From contig JANYCT010000035.1 of assembly GCA_025360105.1 (NCBI GenBank), positions 33,682 to 97,681 on the forward strand: DNA of 64,000 bases, written 5' to 3'. The DNA comes from Actinomycetes bacterium. GTDB taxonomy: Bacteria; Actinomycetota; Acidimicrobiia; Acidimicrobiales; Ilumatobacteraceae. Both the position numbers and the translations under genes were made by a program. The notes beneath the pieces were generated by a model. That model searched no databases and was not told the DNA's origin. It saw only the letters and a list, made by a program, of their open reading frames with translations. Position 1 is the stretch's first letter. Every line of letters starts with the position of its first letter. Of this stretch, positions 53,936 to 60,667 are shown one piece after another.

Positions 53936-53945
53936 GTTCAGAGGC
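53889..53945 (+). repeat. attL: left attachment core in the tRNA-Lys 3' end
   Basis: 57 bases from the anticodon loop start (GACTTTTAATCC...) through the CCA and on to AGTTCAGAGGC. The whole stretch recurs identically at 60611-60667, and its first 47 bases at 59149-59195. The ten bases after CCA being shared with the outermost copy defines the full island as 53889-60667. Confidence 0.92.
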
Positions 53946-53999
53946 CATTTTTGCCTCCGAACGATTGATAGTCCGTGGGACGTATGGGACGATCCGGAG

Positions 54000-55067
54000 A
54001 TGTCGATCGAAAAACTGCCCAGCGGCAAGTACCGCGCGGTCGTCCGACACGGCGGCAAGAAGGCCGCTTCAGAGGCCGTTGAATCGCGCGCTGCGGCGGC
54101 AGTGTTGGAAGCAAAACTCAAAATGCTGATGGGGTCAGACACGACTGCCGGCAAGCACACCGTCGCGGAAGTCGTCGGCGGCTACATCGCCGACTCCGAG
54201 TCTCGGCTGTCACCCGGGATGATCAGCTTCTACCGAAGCGGCGAGCGTCTTCTCCCGGCCAGCTTCCTGGCTCGTGACGTGTCAACGGTTCGTCCCGTCG
54301 TGATCGACGCGATGTACAACGAGCTGCGCGCGCAGGGTGCGTCGGAACACAAGGTAAGTCGTGTGCACCGTTTGCTCTCGGCCGCTTTCGGGCGGGCGAT
54401 GCGTTACGACTGGTTGTTGAGCAATCCATGCGCGTCAGCGACGAAGCCAAGGGTGCACACGAAGGAGATCACTCCTCCTTCGCCGCAGGAAGTGAGACGG
54501 ATCATCAAGGCCGCTGAGCCGGTCAACGCTGATCTCGCGACGTGCCTGCGCGTGGCGGCCGCCACCGGGATGCGCCATGGCGAGCTGTGTGCGCTGCGGT
54601 GGACCGATATCGGCGAGGGCACGATCACGGTCCGCAGATCTCTGGTCGCCGACGACGACGATGTGCTGCACCTTTGCGAGACCAAGACGGGCTCACGTGG
54701 CTGGCGCACGGTGGCGGTCGATGCAGAAACAGCGCCGGCTGTGGAAGCGCTCAGGGTCAGGCAGGCGGCCGAGGCCGTCGCGCAGAAGTTACCCGTGCCC
54801 GCTTGGTGTTTCAGTCTCGATGGTGGCGTGTCACCAATGCGGCCGATGTATCTCACGATGAGCTTCGCTCGACTTACCAACGTGACAACGCTGCATGGCT
54901 TGCGGCACTATTCGGCGACGCGGTTACTCGAGGCTGGTATCGGAGTCCCGACGGTCTCAAAGCGCTTGGGCCATTCGTCGCCTGCGGTGACGCTGTCGGT
55001 CTACGCGCATCACGTGCCGCAGGCTGATCTCGACGCTGCAGCCGTCATGGGCGACCTGCTCGGCTGA
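54000..55067 (+). CDS. Tyrosine recombinase (phage-type integrase)
   Basis: A 355-residue integrase. Catalytic residues are visible: first Arg in AAATGMRHGELCALRW, a Lys region in CETKTGSRGWRTVAV, HGLRHYSATRLLEAG (H-x-x-R), and RLGHSSPAVTLSVYAHH (His, Tyr nucleophile). The N-terminal part contains an arm-binding domain (YRAVVRHGGKKAASEAVESRA) and a SAM-like core-binding domain. Its start is 65 bases downstream of the tRNA-Lys gene, in the same direction, as in many tRNA-integrating elements. It presumably recombines the tRNA-Lys cores listed here. Confidence 0.95.
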   Translation: MSIEKLPSGKYRAVVRHGGKKAASEAVESRAAAAVLEAKLKMLMGSDTTAGKHTVAEVVGGYIADSESRLSPGMISFYRSGERLLPASFLARDVSTVRPVVIDAMYNELRAQGASEHKVSRVHRLLSAAFGRAMRYDWLLSNPCASATKPRVHTKEITPPSPQEVRRIIKAAEPVNADLATCLRVAAATGMRHGELCALRWTDIGEGTITVRRSLVADDDDVLHLCETKTGSRGWRTVAVDAETAPAVEALRVRQAAEAVAQKLPVPAWCFSLDGGVSPMRPMYLTMSFARLTNVTTLHGLRHYSATRLLEAGIGVPTVSKRLGHSSPAVTLSVYAHHVPQADLDAAAVMGDLLG

Positions 55068-55081
55068 CGCGCACGCCTCCC

Positions 55082-55327
55082 TCAAATTTCGGCAGTAGCG
55101 CGTTCCGCGTGCTCGACGGCGGCGAGAGAGAACACCCAGCGGCCAGCTGCGGGGAGGATTGGTCGCACTGGGGCGCTGCCGTTGCGCACGGCACGCTTGC
55201 GGGACTCTGGGTGGATGCCCCAGCGTTTCGCAAGTTCTTCGGTGCTCAGGGTCAGTCGGTCGCCGTGTGATGTGATGTTGATGAACGGTTCAGTGTGCAT
55301 GAGCGCATCATCCGCGCAGGACATCAC
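55082..55327 (-). CDS. Excisionase-like small HTH protein
   Basis: 81 residues (or 73 from an internal ATG). The segment LSTEELAKRWGIHPESRKRAV then APVRPILPAAGRWVFSLAAVEHAE is the MerR-like winged-helix pattern of excisionases/helix-turn-helix recombination directionality factors. It is convergent with the integrase gene, 14 bases away. The ATG overlaps the stop of the upstream gene by four bases (ATGA). Likely role: directing excision of the island. Confidence 0.72.
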   Translation of the reverse strand: MMSCADDALMHTEPFINITSHGDRLTLSTEELAKRWGIHPESRKRAVRNGSAPVRPILPAAGRWVFSLAAVEHAERATAEI

Positions 55328-55788
55328 GGTTCACTACCCGGTTCACGCGTTTTCCAGGAACAAATTTGTTGGCGAGCGTTCTTTGCCTGTCGAGCACCGT
55401 TCACGTCGACGATGACAGCGCTGTCTGCGCGGATGGTCAGCTCGAACGGCGCCACGTCGCCCACCGGCTTTGCGACACTCAGCCGCCTCGACCAGCCTGT
55501 TGTTGTGCTCGTTGTCTGGACACGTGCACCAATGGTGCCCGCACCGTTCTCGGGGACGCCTCTCGGGGCGTTGGTAAGGGCCTTGCCGTCAGCGTCGCGC
55601 TGGCTGCTGGAGATCGCAGCACGGCAATTGCGAGCGCTGTGTTCGCGGCCAGCGGGCGCCTCGTTTAGGACGGCAGCTCCGCCGAGACTGAAAGCGCGGA
55701 TTAGGTCGAGTTCGGAGGTGTCTGCCCCTGAGGGTGACTCGCTGCGTTCGGGTCGGGTGCGCCGGGTAGTGATCCGGGTGGTGCCCAA
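55324..55788 (-). CDS. Hypothetical protein coupled to the excisionase-like gene
   Basis: A 154-residue frame with no recognised domain; Ala/Arg/Thr-rich with a possible beta-rich end (PFELTIRADSAVIVDVNGARQ). Support is indirect: its stop overlaps the excisionase-like ATG by four bases. The opposite strand is also open here (55295-55831), so the coding strand is uncertain. Confidence 0.35.
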   Translation of the reverse strand: MGTTRITTRRTRPERSESPSGADTSELDLIRAFSLGGAAVLNEAPAGREHSARNCRAAISSSQRDADGKALTNAPRGVPENGAGTIGARVQTTSTTTGWSRRLSVAKPVGDVAPFELTIRADSAVIVDVNGARQAKNARQQICSWKTREPGSEP

Positions 55789-55900
55789 CTTGGACAGCTA
55801 CCCGAAACGAACCGGGTCGCCACATACGTAGAGTGCGACTCCCGTCAGTCGGCGGGACGGTTCGCTGTAAAGGTTCGATTGACGATCTCTGGTGCGCATG

Positions 55901-56206
55901 CGCTTTGTCGATCCGCCGGCGCGGTTCCAGTGACTCTGGGAAGAACGAGTATTGACGCAGCTTTGGGGTCCTGATTTCGACTTCACCTCCAGGCGTTGAC
56001 ACAAACTTGGGGCGATGCCCGTTGCTTTGCGTGACACACTCGGTCGTGCGTTCACCAGGATTGGCACCGATCGGTGCGGTGAGCTCAGCTTCGATCAAGT
56101 CCTGTAACGCGGCGGTGAGGATGTCGCGCAGCGACGTCGACAGGCTGGCATCGGTACCGAGCAGTCGCGCGGCAGGGTCGGATAGGGCAAACTCGTGGGT
56201 GGTCAT
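55901..56206 (-). pseudogene. Truncated IS256-family (Mutator-type) transposase
   Basis: The first about 102 codons match the N-terminus of IS256 transposases: LRDILTAALQDLIEAELTAPIGA, ERTTECVTQSNGHRPKFVS, GEVEIRTPKLRQYSFFPESL, EPRRRIDKA. Homology then stops; a full enzyme has about 400 residues with a DDE core that is missing. The frame continues for about 100 unrelated residues. A 56-bp inverted repeat lies 51 bases upstream of its start. Confidence 0.88.
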
Positions 56207-56257
56207 CGTGCGTCCTTCGCGGTTGCTTGGTCGCTTTCGAGAATCGCATGATGACCA

Positions 56258-56313
56258 CCATCACCCCGAGGATGGTCGTTGACTCCTACGCCACGTGATC
56301 GGACTCACCCATC
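56258..56313. repeat. Left 56-bp inverted repeat of the secreted-protein cassette
   Basis: Begins CCATCACCCCGAGGATGGTC and ends GGACTCACCCATC. Its reverse complement matches 58907-58962 in 52 of 56 positions without gaps. It directly precedes the IS256 transposase fragment and probably includes the end of that IS. Confidence 0.9.
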
Positions 56314-56762
56314 TCGCGGGCGGGCCTAATCGGCCGGACCAAACACGAGAGGTCGTTCGTTGACGTGACGACTCTGTTCGCCGGCTGATCGGCTCGAGTA
56401 ACAGCGGATGGTGATACGCATCAACGAAGCTCGCCGCGTCCCCCTTCCACTCGAACTAGAAAAGGAGCTGAGGCAGAATTGAGAATGTCGTGCGCTCACG
56501 TGAGCGCTCGGTGCTGCCGTGTCACCGAGGTCTACTCGCGCTGGTCATCAATCGTGCCTTTCTGACCGGCACGAATCGCCCCGTACGATGCTGCCAGCAA
56601 AGGGCGGTGGGGCAGCCTTCATATAGCTGTATGACATAGCCTCCTTGACATCTGGATTCGTCCGCGCCGGAGGCCGCTTCAAACTGGCACCGCGTTGTGA
56701 TTCACCCCCAAATGGACGACTACCACGCGTTGCGGATGGCATGAACTTCATGATTCAGCCAC
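56314..56762. other. Non-coding leader of the cassette
   Basis: About 450 bases without a convincing gene. It carries short AT-rich stretches (CATATAGCTGTATGACATAG near 56620) and several stops in all frames. A candidate promoter lies at its end. It may contain regulatory sites for the secreted-protein operon. Confidence 0.5.
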
Positions 56763-56790
56763 TTGACAGTAAAAAAATCACATGTAGCAT
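56763..56790 (+). promoter_or_regulatory. Candidate promoter of the secreted-protein operon
   Basis: A perfect -35 box TTGACA (56763) is followed 16 bases later by TAGCAT (56785), a 4/6 match to the -10 box, with TG just before it. The region is AT-rich. Transcription from here would give a leader of about 45 bases before the GTG at 56841. Confidence 0.5.
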
Positions 56791-56840
56791 TGCTGTTAGC
56801 TTCATCTATATCGTGCTCTGCGAGAACGATCGGACAAATT

Positions 56841-57368
56841 GTGAACGAGAATGTGGAAATTCGACACAAAAGATTCCGTCCCGTTTGGGGCACGGCGGTT
56901 CTTATTGGTTCGTTTGTACTCTTCGGTGCGGCGGTTGCAAATGCGGTAGCTGCGTACGGGTTTCGAACTCAGGTACTCAGTACAGGTCCGCAATCGGCTG
57001 GCTCGTGCGTTTGGGTGCGAGCATATTACAAAAATCCTGGCAATACATACGCCGTTGACTTCTCTACCGTCATAAACAAGGAGCCTCGGGCCGGGTGCAA
57101 TATGACTTCTCCGTGGAATAACTTCGTATCAAATGAAGCCGCTCAGAATGTCATTCTGTGGACGTTTGACCGCACAACGATATGCAATTTACTACCAGAT
57201 AATGTCGTAGCAGGCGGCTCACCAGGCTCTGGTTGGGCTTGGGGAATGTCGACAAGTTTGGGCGGGGTCTGTGCAGGTCACGGAAAGCATCTTCAAGTTG
57301 AGGCACGAGCGCGCGGATGGTGCTGTACGGATTATTACTCATCACTCATTAGTTTCTTCACAATCTAG
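56841..57368 (+). CDS. Secreted four-cysteine protein, first paralogue
   Basis: About 175 residues from the GTG at 56841. A signal peptide (RPVWGTAVLIGSFVLFGAAVANA) leads to a mature domain of about 130 residues. Motifs shared with the gene at 57791 are SAGSCVWVRAYYKNPGNTY, INKEPRAGCNMTSPWNNF, VILWTFDRTTICNLL, GGSPGSGWAWG and GGVCAGHGKHLQVEARA. Four cysteines align between the two, suggesting two disulfides; this copy has an extra CC near the end. I recognise no known family. The in-frame TTG at 56763 is probably the promoter -35 box rather than a start. Confidence 0.7.
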   Translation: MNENVEIRHKRFRPVWGTAVLIGSFVLFGAAVANAVAAYGFRTQVLSTGPQSAGSCVWVRAYYKNPGNTYAVDFSTVINKEPRAGCNMTSPWNNFVSNEAAQNVILWTFDRTTICNLLPDNVVAGGSPGSGWAWGMSTSLGGVCAGHGKHLQVEARARGWCCTDYYSSLISFFTI

Positions 57369-57387
57369 AAATTGATCGGATTCAATC

Positions 57388-57798
57388 ATGAATCGTACCA
57401 AACAAAAGCTTGCGGTCGCCGTCTTGTTGACAGTCGCTGCGGCTGGCATCACCGCAGTGGCGCAGGCCAGTAGCAGTGATCAGCCACCGTGGGTCGGCGA
57501 CCAGGGACAGACACTGCCAGACAAACTCCCTCCATTGATCAAACTTTCAACTGATCTCACCAAGGAGGGCTTTGTGTGGGTGGATACCAACTTACTGAAG
57601 GAGCCTGGTAAGAATGGGCCATTCGATGCCTTTTTGCCGAACGACCAGAAGACTGTCGCCTTCTGGTATTACGCCGGTGCGGGACTGTTCGCTGTCGGGA
57701 CTACGGAGGATGTCGCCTACAAGTTCGCGCCCCCGGCAACGACTGGTCCACCAGAGGTCAGCGTGCCCGTTGTTGATTCGCTCAAGACAAATGGTTGA
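57388..57798 (+). CDS. Secreted protein between the two paralogues
   Basis: 136 residues with a clear Sec signal peptide (KLAVAVLLTVAAAGITAVAQASSS). The mature part contains no cysteine; it includes KLPPLIKLSTDLTKEGFVWVDTNLLKEPG, FDAFLPNDQKTVAFWYYAGAGLFAVG and a Pro/Thr/Val-rich C-terminus. No family was recognised. It starts 20 bases after the first paralogue and overlaps the second by eight bases, so all three are expressed together, suggesting that the products act together outside the cell. Confidence 0.7.
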   Translation: MNRTKQKLAVAVLLTVAAAGITAVAQASSSDQPPWVGDQGQTLPDKLPPLIKLSTDLTKEGFVWVDTNLLKEPGKNGPFDAFLPNDQKTVAFWYYAGAGLFAVGTTEDVAYKFAPPATTGPPEVSVPVVDSLKTNG

Positions 57799-58288
57799 GC
57801 GTCACGAGAGTAGTCGCTGCGCCCGGTGGCTGGTTAGCGTCCTACTCATTACATCGATCGTCGGTTTCGGAGTAAGTGTGGCGCACGCCATCTCGGGGGT
57901 CGGCAACTGGGGCTTGGTTGACATTGGCTCGGAGGGCTCATGCCACTGGGTTCTTGCTCAGTACAGAAGGCCGGGCAATGTATCCCAGATGGATGCCAAC
58001 GTCTACGGCTATCGGGAGCCCCAAACGAGCTGCGATCATTCGAGTCCGTGGCAGAACTTCGGCAATCTTCAAGAGCGGGCGCTAATTTGGAATAGTACCC
58101 GTACCACCCTATGTGCGACTGGCTCTTGGAAGACGATTCCATCAGGCGGGACGGGCGGTGGGTATGGCTGGGGTTTTGGTTACAACCGGTCGGGCTTGTG
58201 TACAACCGAGACCCAATTTGGAGTTGAGGCTCAGGGAGTAGCCGCAGGCGGCGCAACGGGCACTTCGCTGGTCTGGTTCACATTCTGA
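57791..58288 (+). CDS. Secreted four-cysteine protein, second paralogue
   Basis: 165 residues with signal peptide (ARWLVSVLLITSIVGFGVSVAHA). The mature part parallels the protein at 56841: EGSCHWVLAQYRRPGNVSQ, YREPQTSCDHSSPWQNF, LIWNSTRTTLCATGS, GTGGGYGWGFG, SGLCTTETQFGVEAQG. The four aligned cysteines and the SPWxNF and RTTxC motifs identify a gene pair produced by duplication. The ATG lies within the last codons of the preceding gene. No known family was recognised. Confidence 0.72.
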   Translation: MVERHESSRCARWLVSVLLITSIVGFGVSVAHAISGVGNWGLVDIGSEGSCHWVLAQYRRPGNVSQMDANVYGYREPQTSCDHSSPWQNFGNLQERALIWNSTRTTLCATGSWKTIPSGGTGGGYGWGFGYNRSGLCTTETQFGVEAQGVAAGGATGTSLVWFTF

Positions 58289-58331
58289 AGTCCGCAATCG
58301 ACTTTGGGTTACGGCGACTGGCGAGAACTCC

Positions 58332-58535
58332 TTGAGCGTGGTGGAAATCAGTGTGCGGACCTCGGCGGATCGATTGTTACCAGACTCTGGTTGGGAGTCA
58401 GTAGTGGACTTAAGCAAGCCCGTTGAGGCGAACCTCATGAGCTGGATGACAGACGGAGATGACCCACTTTTGTGTTCACGTCAGTTCATGGCTCACGCTT
58501 TCACCTCATACCTGAGACGACGCGCCTTTGCCTAG
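58332..58535 (+). CDS. Small hypothetical protein in the cassette
   Basis: About 65 residues (TTG or one of two following GTG codons as start), acidic, without signal peptide: RTSADRLLPDSGWESVVDL, then LMSWMTDGDDPLLCSRQF. Nothing recognised. Its stop overlaps the TTG start of the lipoprotein gene, which is the main support for it being real. Confidence 0.4.
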   Translation: MSVVEISVRTSADRLLPDSGWESVVDLSKPVEANLMSWMTDGDDPLLCSRQFMAHAFTSYLRRRAFA

Positions 58536-58908
58536 GGCCATTGGACGTGCGATTTCGTGCGTCGGGACCGTGGCGCTGACGATCTCCGTCGGCGGCTGCG
58601 CGCCCGACAGACCGATGGTGCTACGTGCCGCTACATGCAATGAGGCGAGCTTTGCTGCATTTGCATTACCCAGAGGGTTCGCTTCACCGGCTGGCAAGGG
58701 ATACATCTTCAAGTGCGACCTCTACGAAGCGGAAAGGCTCTCGAGCGCGTTACCGATCGAGGTTTACGCCGACCAACGTCGGGCAGAGGTGCTTGGCTGG
58801 CTGTACCTAGGTGCTTGCGGCTTCCCTGAAGGGCTGGTCAGAGTCGGCGAGAAAGCACCGGAGGGATGCCCGTCAACCGCGACTTATGGCTTGGCGCCCC
58901 CGCCATGA
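58528..58908 (+). CDS. Small lipoprotein at the end of the cassette
   Basis: 126 residues from a TTG start with a lipoprotein-type signal (RAISCVGTVALTISVGGC). The mature domain (ATCNEASFAAFALPRGF, YIFKCDLYEAERLSSALPIEVYADQRRAEVLGWLYLGACGFPEGL) has four cysteines and no known family. It overlaps the preceding small gene by eight bases. The stop codon coincides with the first bases of the right inverted repeat, so the cassette ends exactly with this gene. Confidence 0.5.
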   Translation: MPRAIGRAISCVGTVALTISVGGCAPDRPMVLRAATCNEASFAAFALPRGFASPAGKGYIFKCDLYEAERLSSALPIEVYADQRRAEVLGWLYLGACGFPEGLVRVGEKAPEGCPSTATYGLAPPP

Positions 58909-58962
58909 TGGGTGAGTCCCATCACGTGGTGTAGGAGTCAGCGACCATCCTCGGGATGATGG
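58907..58962. repeat. Right 56-bp inverted repeat of the cassette
   Basis: Starts GATGGGTGAGTCCCATCACG and is the reverse complement of 56258-56313 with four mismatches. No transposase follows it; only this terminal piece is present, and unique sequence leads into the island's right-end repeat. Confidence 0.9.
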
Positions 58963-59036
58963 TGTCGAGCAGAGAGCAGATCTGGGGTGTCGGTGACATT
59001 CGCATGCGCTGACTGCGCGTCACGCGTGCGCGACTT

Positions 59037-59195
59037 TCCGTGGGACGCTGTGGGACGAAACGTGGCGACAGCGGACAAATCGGCCGTGTCGATAGTCGTC
59101 TGACCAGGGGATATGTGTCGAGAGTCGTCCGCTGTGAGCCCTGAGAGCGACTTTTAATCCATTGGTTCTGGGTTCGAGCCCCAGGGGGCGCACCA
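59037..59195 (+). repeat. Right-end repeat of block A (159 bp), containing attM
   Basis: Aligns without gaps to 60499-60657. Shared parts include TCCGTGGGACGCTGTGGGAC at the start, GTCTGACCAGGGGATATGTG in the middle and GCCCTGAGAGCGAC before the tRNA core. Differences are concentrated at 59061-59088. This is the conserved element end recognised during integration. Confidence 0.9.
59149..59195 (+). repeat. attM: internal copy of the tRNA-Lys core
   Basis: 47 bases identical to the tRNA-Lys 3' half through CCA, but followed by AAAAACACC instead of GTTCAGAGGC. It lacks the 5' half of a tRNA, so it is an attachment site between two element blocks and not a gene. Confidence 0.92.
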
Positions 59196-59266
59196 AAAAC
59201 ACCAGCTCATGACCCGTTTTTGTGCCAATGCTGTTCGAGTCGTGGGCTGCCCGTGGGACGATCGCG

Positions 59267-59605
59267 TCACGTATCGAAGGCGCCGTGTTCCCGGAGCCAC
59301 TCCCGCAGGTGCGGCAGAGGGAAGTCCATATGCCCGTATGCCGTTGGCACGATCAAGCCGGCGGCGATCAGCCGCAACCGGCACTGCGACGTGTAGTTGG
59401 AGTCGGCGTTGAGTCGTTGTGTTATGTTCGACATCTTCGATGGCCCGTCATCGATTGCCATTCGGAGAAGGAACGTTCTGTCGACCGGTGACAGGTCTTT
59501 CAGCGCCGGTTCGATCACAAGTCGGCCGACTCGTCGGCGAGCATCGGCCGCGCCTTGCGCTACGTCGTCGCTCGAGATGGCACGCCGACCGCGGTTGCCC
59601 GCCAC
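59267..59605 (-). pseudogene. C-terminal remnant of an AAA ATPase
   Basis: 112 codons matching the C-terminal winged-helix end of a common actinobacterial AAA ATP-binding protein: GRLVIEPALKDLSPVDRTFL, DDGPSKMSNITQRLNADSNY, CRLRLIAAGLIVPTAYGHMD, FPLPHLREWLREHG. Walker motifs are absent and no start with a ribosome-binding site is evident, although in-frame codons continue a little upstream. It is probably a fragment left by deletion. Confidence 0.75.
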
Positions 59606-59702
59606 GAGTGGTAGCCGACGGGGAGGCGGTTTTGGAGCTCTCCATGTTCGTTCTGGGAGTGTCGCTTGCGACCACCCCTTGTGTCAGGGTATCCTGACGA
59701 AC

Positions 59703-60020
59703 ATGAGTGTCTTGGTTGTAGCTGAGTCGCTTCCGGTGGATCCGCTTGAAGCGCTACGCGTCCTGGCCGACAGCGAGCTTGAACTCAGTCGGTTACGACG
59801 CGAACGGGTTGTGGCAGCGCGAGCCGCGGGAGCGTCGTGGCAACAAGTCGGGGATGCGCTCGGTATCTCACGTCAGTCGGCTTGGGAAAACTTCACGGCC
59901 GACGCACGCGGAGCACTCGCAGCAAATGTTGCGGCCAATAGCTCGCTTGGTGAGGACGATGCAGCCGACCTCGCCGTGAGCGAAGTCCGCGTTGTCCGCC
60001 GTCGGCGCCGATCAAGCTGA
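59703..60020 (+). CDS. HTH antitoxin-like protein
   Basis: 105 residues. A helix-turn-helix (VVAARAAGASWQQVGDALGISRQSAWENF) lies in the middle; the C-terminus is basic (VVRRRRRSS). Small actinobacterial proteins of this type often precede PIN toxins. It is 14 bases upstream of the PIN gene, the normal antitoxin-toxin order. It probably represses the operon and neutralises the toxin. Confidence 0.72.
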   Translation: MSVLVVAESLPVDPLEALRVLADSELELSRLRRERVVAARAAGASWQQVGDALGISRQSAWENFTADARGALAANVAANSSLGEDDAADLAVSEVRVVRRRRRSS

Positions 60021-60034
60021 TCGATCCGTCCACC

Positions 60035-60445
60035 GTGAAGGTGATCCTTGATGCGAACGTGTTCGTCTCGGCGGCGATCCAACGCGGACCCTCGTATCGA
60101 ATTGTTGACTCCTGGTTTGCTGGCACGGGCGATTTCGAGATCGTGATGTGTCCAGAACTCCTCGGCGAAATCCGTGACGTTTTGACAACGCGACCGCGGC
60201 TTCGCAAATGGATCAGTCTCCAAGACGCATCGCTGTTCATTGGCGCGATCGAAGTACTGGTGGATCTGGTGCCCGACCCGGTCGAGGTTCTCTCCGTCAC
60301 CCGCGACAGTGGGGACGACTATCTGATTGCTCTGGCGAGACTCCACGGCGTGAAGATGATCGTCTCGGGCGACAAGGACCTTCTGGAATGGTCATCGCAG
60401 TCTCCAACGGTTGTCACTCCAGCCGCGTTCGACGACAGCCATTGA
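60035..60445 (+). CDS. PIN-domain toxin-like ribonuclease (COG1569 type)
   Basis: 136 residues with the PIN acidic residues: MKVILDANVFVSA (Asp6), CPELLGEIRDVL (Glu), SGDDYLIALARLHGVKMIVSGDKDLLEW (two Asp). The wording is that of the COG1569 family of putative VapC-like toxins that cleave RNA. GTG start. With the upstream HTH gene it forms a toxin-antitoxin-like pair that may stabilise the island. Confidence 0.82.
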   Translation: MKVILDANVFVSAAIQRGPSYRIVDSWFAGTGDFEIVMCPELLGEIRDVLTTRPRLRKWISLQDASLFIGAIEVLVDLVPDPVEVLSVTRDSGDDYLIALARLHGVKMIVSGDKDLLEWSSQSPTVVTPAAFDDSH

Positions 60446-60498
60446 CCCCTCGGCTCGTGCGGCTACGCCGGGTTGCGCGGGACGAGTTCGCAACCATC

Positions 60499-60657
60499 TC
60501 CGTGGGACGCTGTGGGACGAAACCCGGCTACACCTGACAAATTGGCCGTGTCAAGAGTCGTCTGACCAGGGGATATGTGTCGAGAGTCGTCCGCTGTGAG
60601 CCCTGAGAGCGACTTTTAATCCATTGGTTCTGGGTTCGAGCCCCAGGGGGCGCACCA
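60499..60657 (+). repeat. Right-end repeat of block B (159 bp)
   Basis: Second copy of the element end described at 59037-59195; gap-free alignment, mainly differing at about 60523-60550. Contains paired GTGGGACG motifs and ends with the tRNA-Lys core. Confidence 0.9.
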
Positions 60658-60667
60658 GTTCAGAGGC
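60611..60667 (+). repeat. attR: outermost tRNA-Lys attachment core
   Basis: 57 bases identical to 53889-53945. Its last bases (TTCAGAGGC) include the ancestral stop codon and final codons of the convergent chromosomal gene that follows, marking the junction to unaltered chromosome. Confidence 0.92.

Larger units (their letters stand above)
56258..58962. mobile_element. Inverted-repeat-bounded cassette of small, mostly exported proteins
   Basis: A 2.7-kb unit between 56-bp inverted repeats inside block A. Its coding part (56760-58300) is visibly AT-richer than the chromosome around it. It holds five co-directional genes: two paralogous four-cysteine secreted proteins, a third secreted protein between them, a small cytoplasmic protein and a lipoprotein whose stop codon overlaps the right repeat. 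No transposase lies within it. Confidence 0.75.
53889..59195. mobile_element. Integrative element, block A (tRNA-Lys island, with integrase)
   Basis: Bounded by tRNA-Lys 3' repeats at 53889 and 59149. It carries a tyrosine recombinase at the left end 65 bases from the tRNA, an excisionase-like protein, a truncated IS256 transposase and an AT-richer cassette of secreted proteins flanked by inverted repeats. Near both ends are CGTGGGACG motifs (53974, 59039), probable arm-type integrase sites. No conjugation or replication genes are visible. Confidence 0.85.
59149..60667. mobile_element. Integrative element, block B (integrase-less satellite with PIN/HTH pair)
   Basis: A 1.5-kb unit between the second and third tRNA-Lys cores. 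Its right end (60499-60657) is the same 159-bp sequence as that of block A, and its left end has a CCGTGGGACG motif at 59251. It carries no recombinase; contents are a remnant of an AAA ATPase and an HTH/PIN toxin-antitoxin-like pair. It could be mobilised by the block A integrase. Confidence 0.75.

Noticed and set aside
55295..55831. A 178-codon plus-strand gene opposite the hypothetical protein upstream of the excisionase-like gene
   Set aside because: No homology or ribosome-binding site; the minus strand at least has a stop-start overlap with a recognisable gene, so I kept only that one at low confidence.
56841..58288. Lactococcin-972-type bacteriocin pair with exporter
   Set aside because: The secreted proteins lack the typical glycine/tryptophan pattern of that family as I know it, and no ABC exporter or multi-span immunity protein is in the cassette.
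59149..60667. Second and third tRNA-Lys genes
   Set aside because: Only the 3' half (anticodon loop to CCA) is present; the acceptor 5' strand and D arm are missing, so these are attachment sites.
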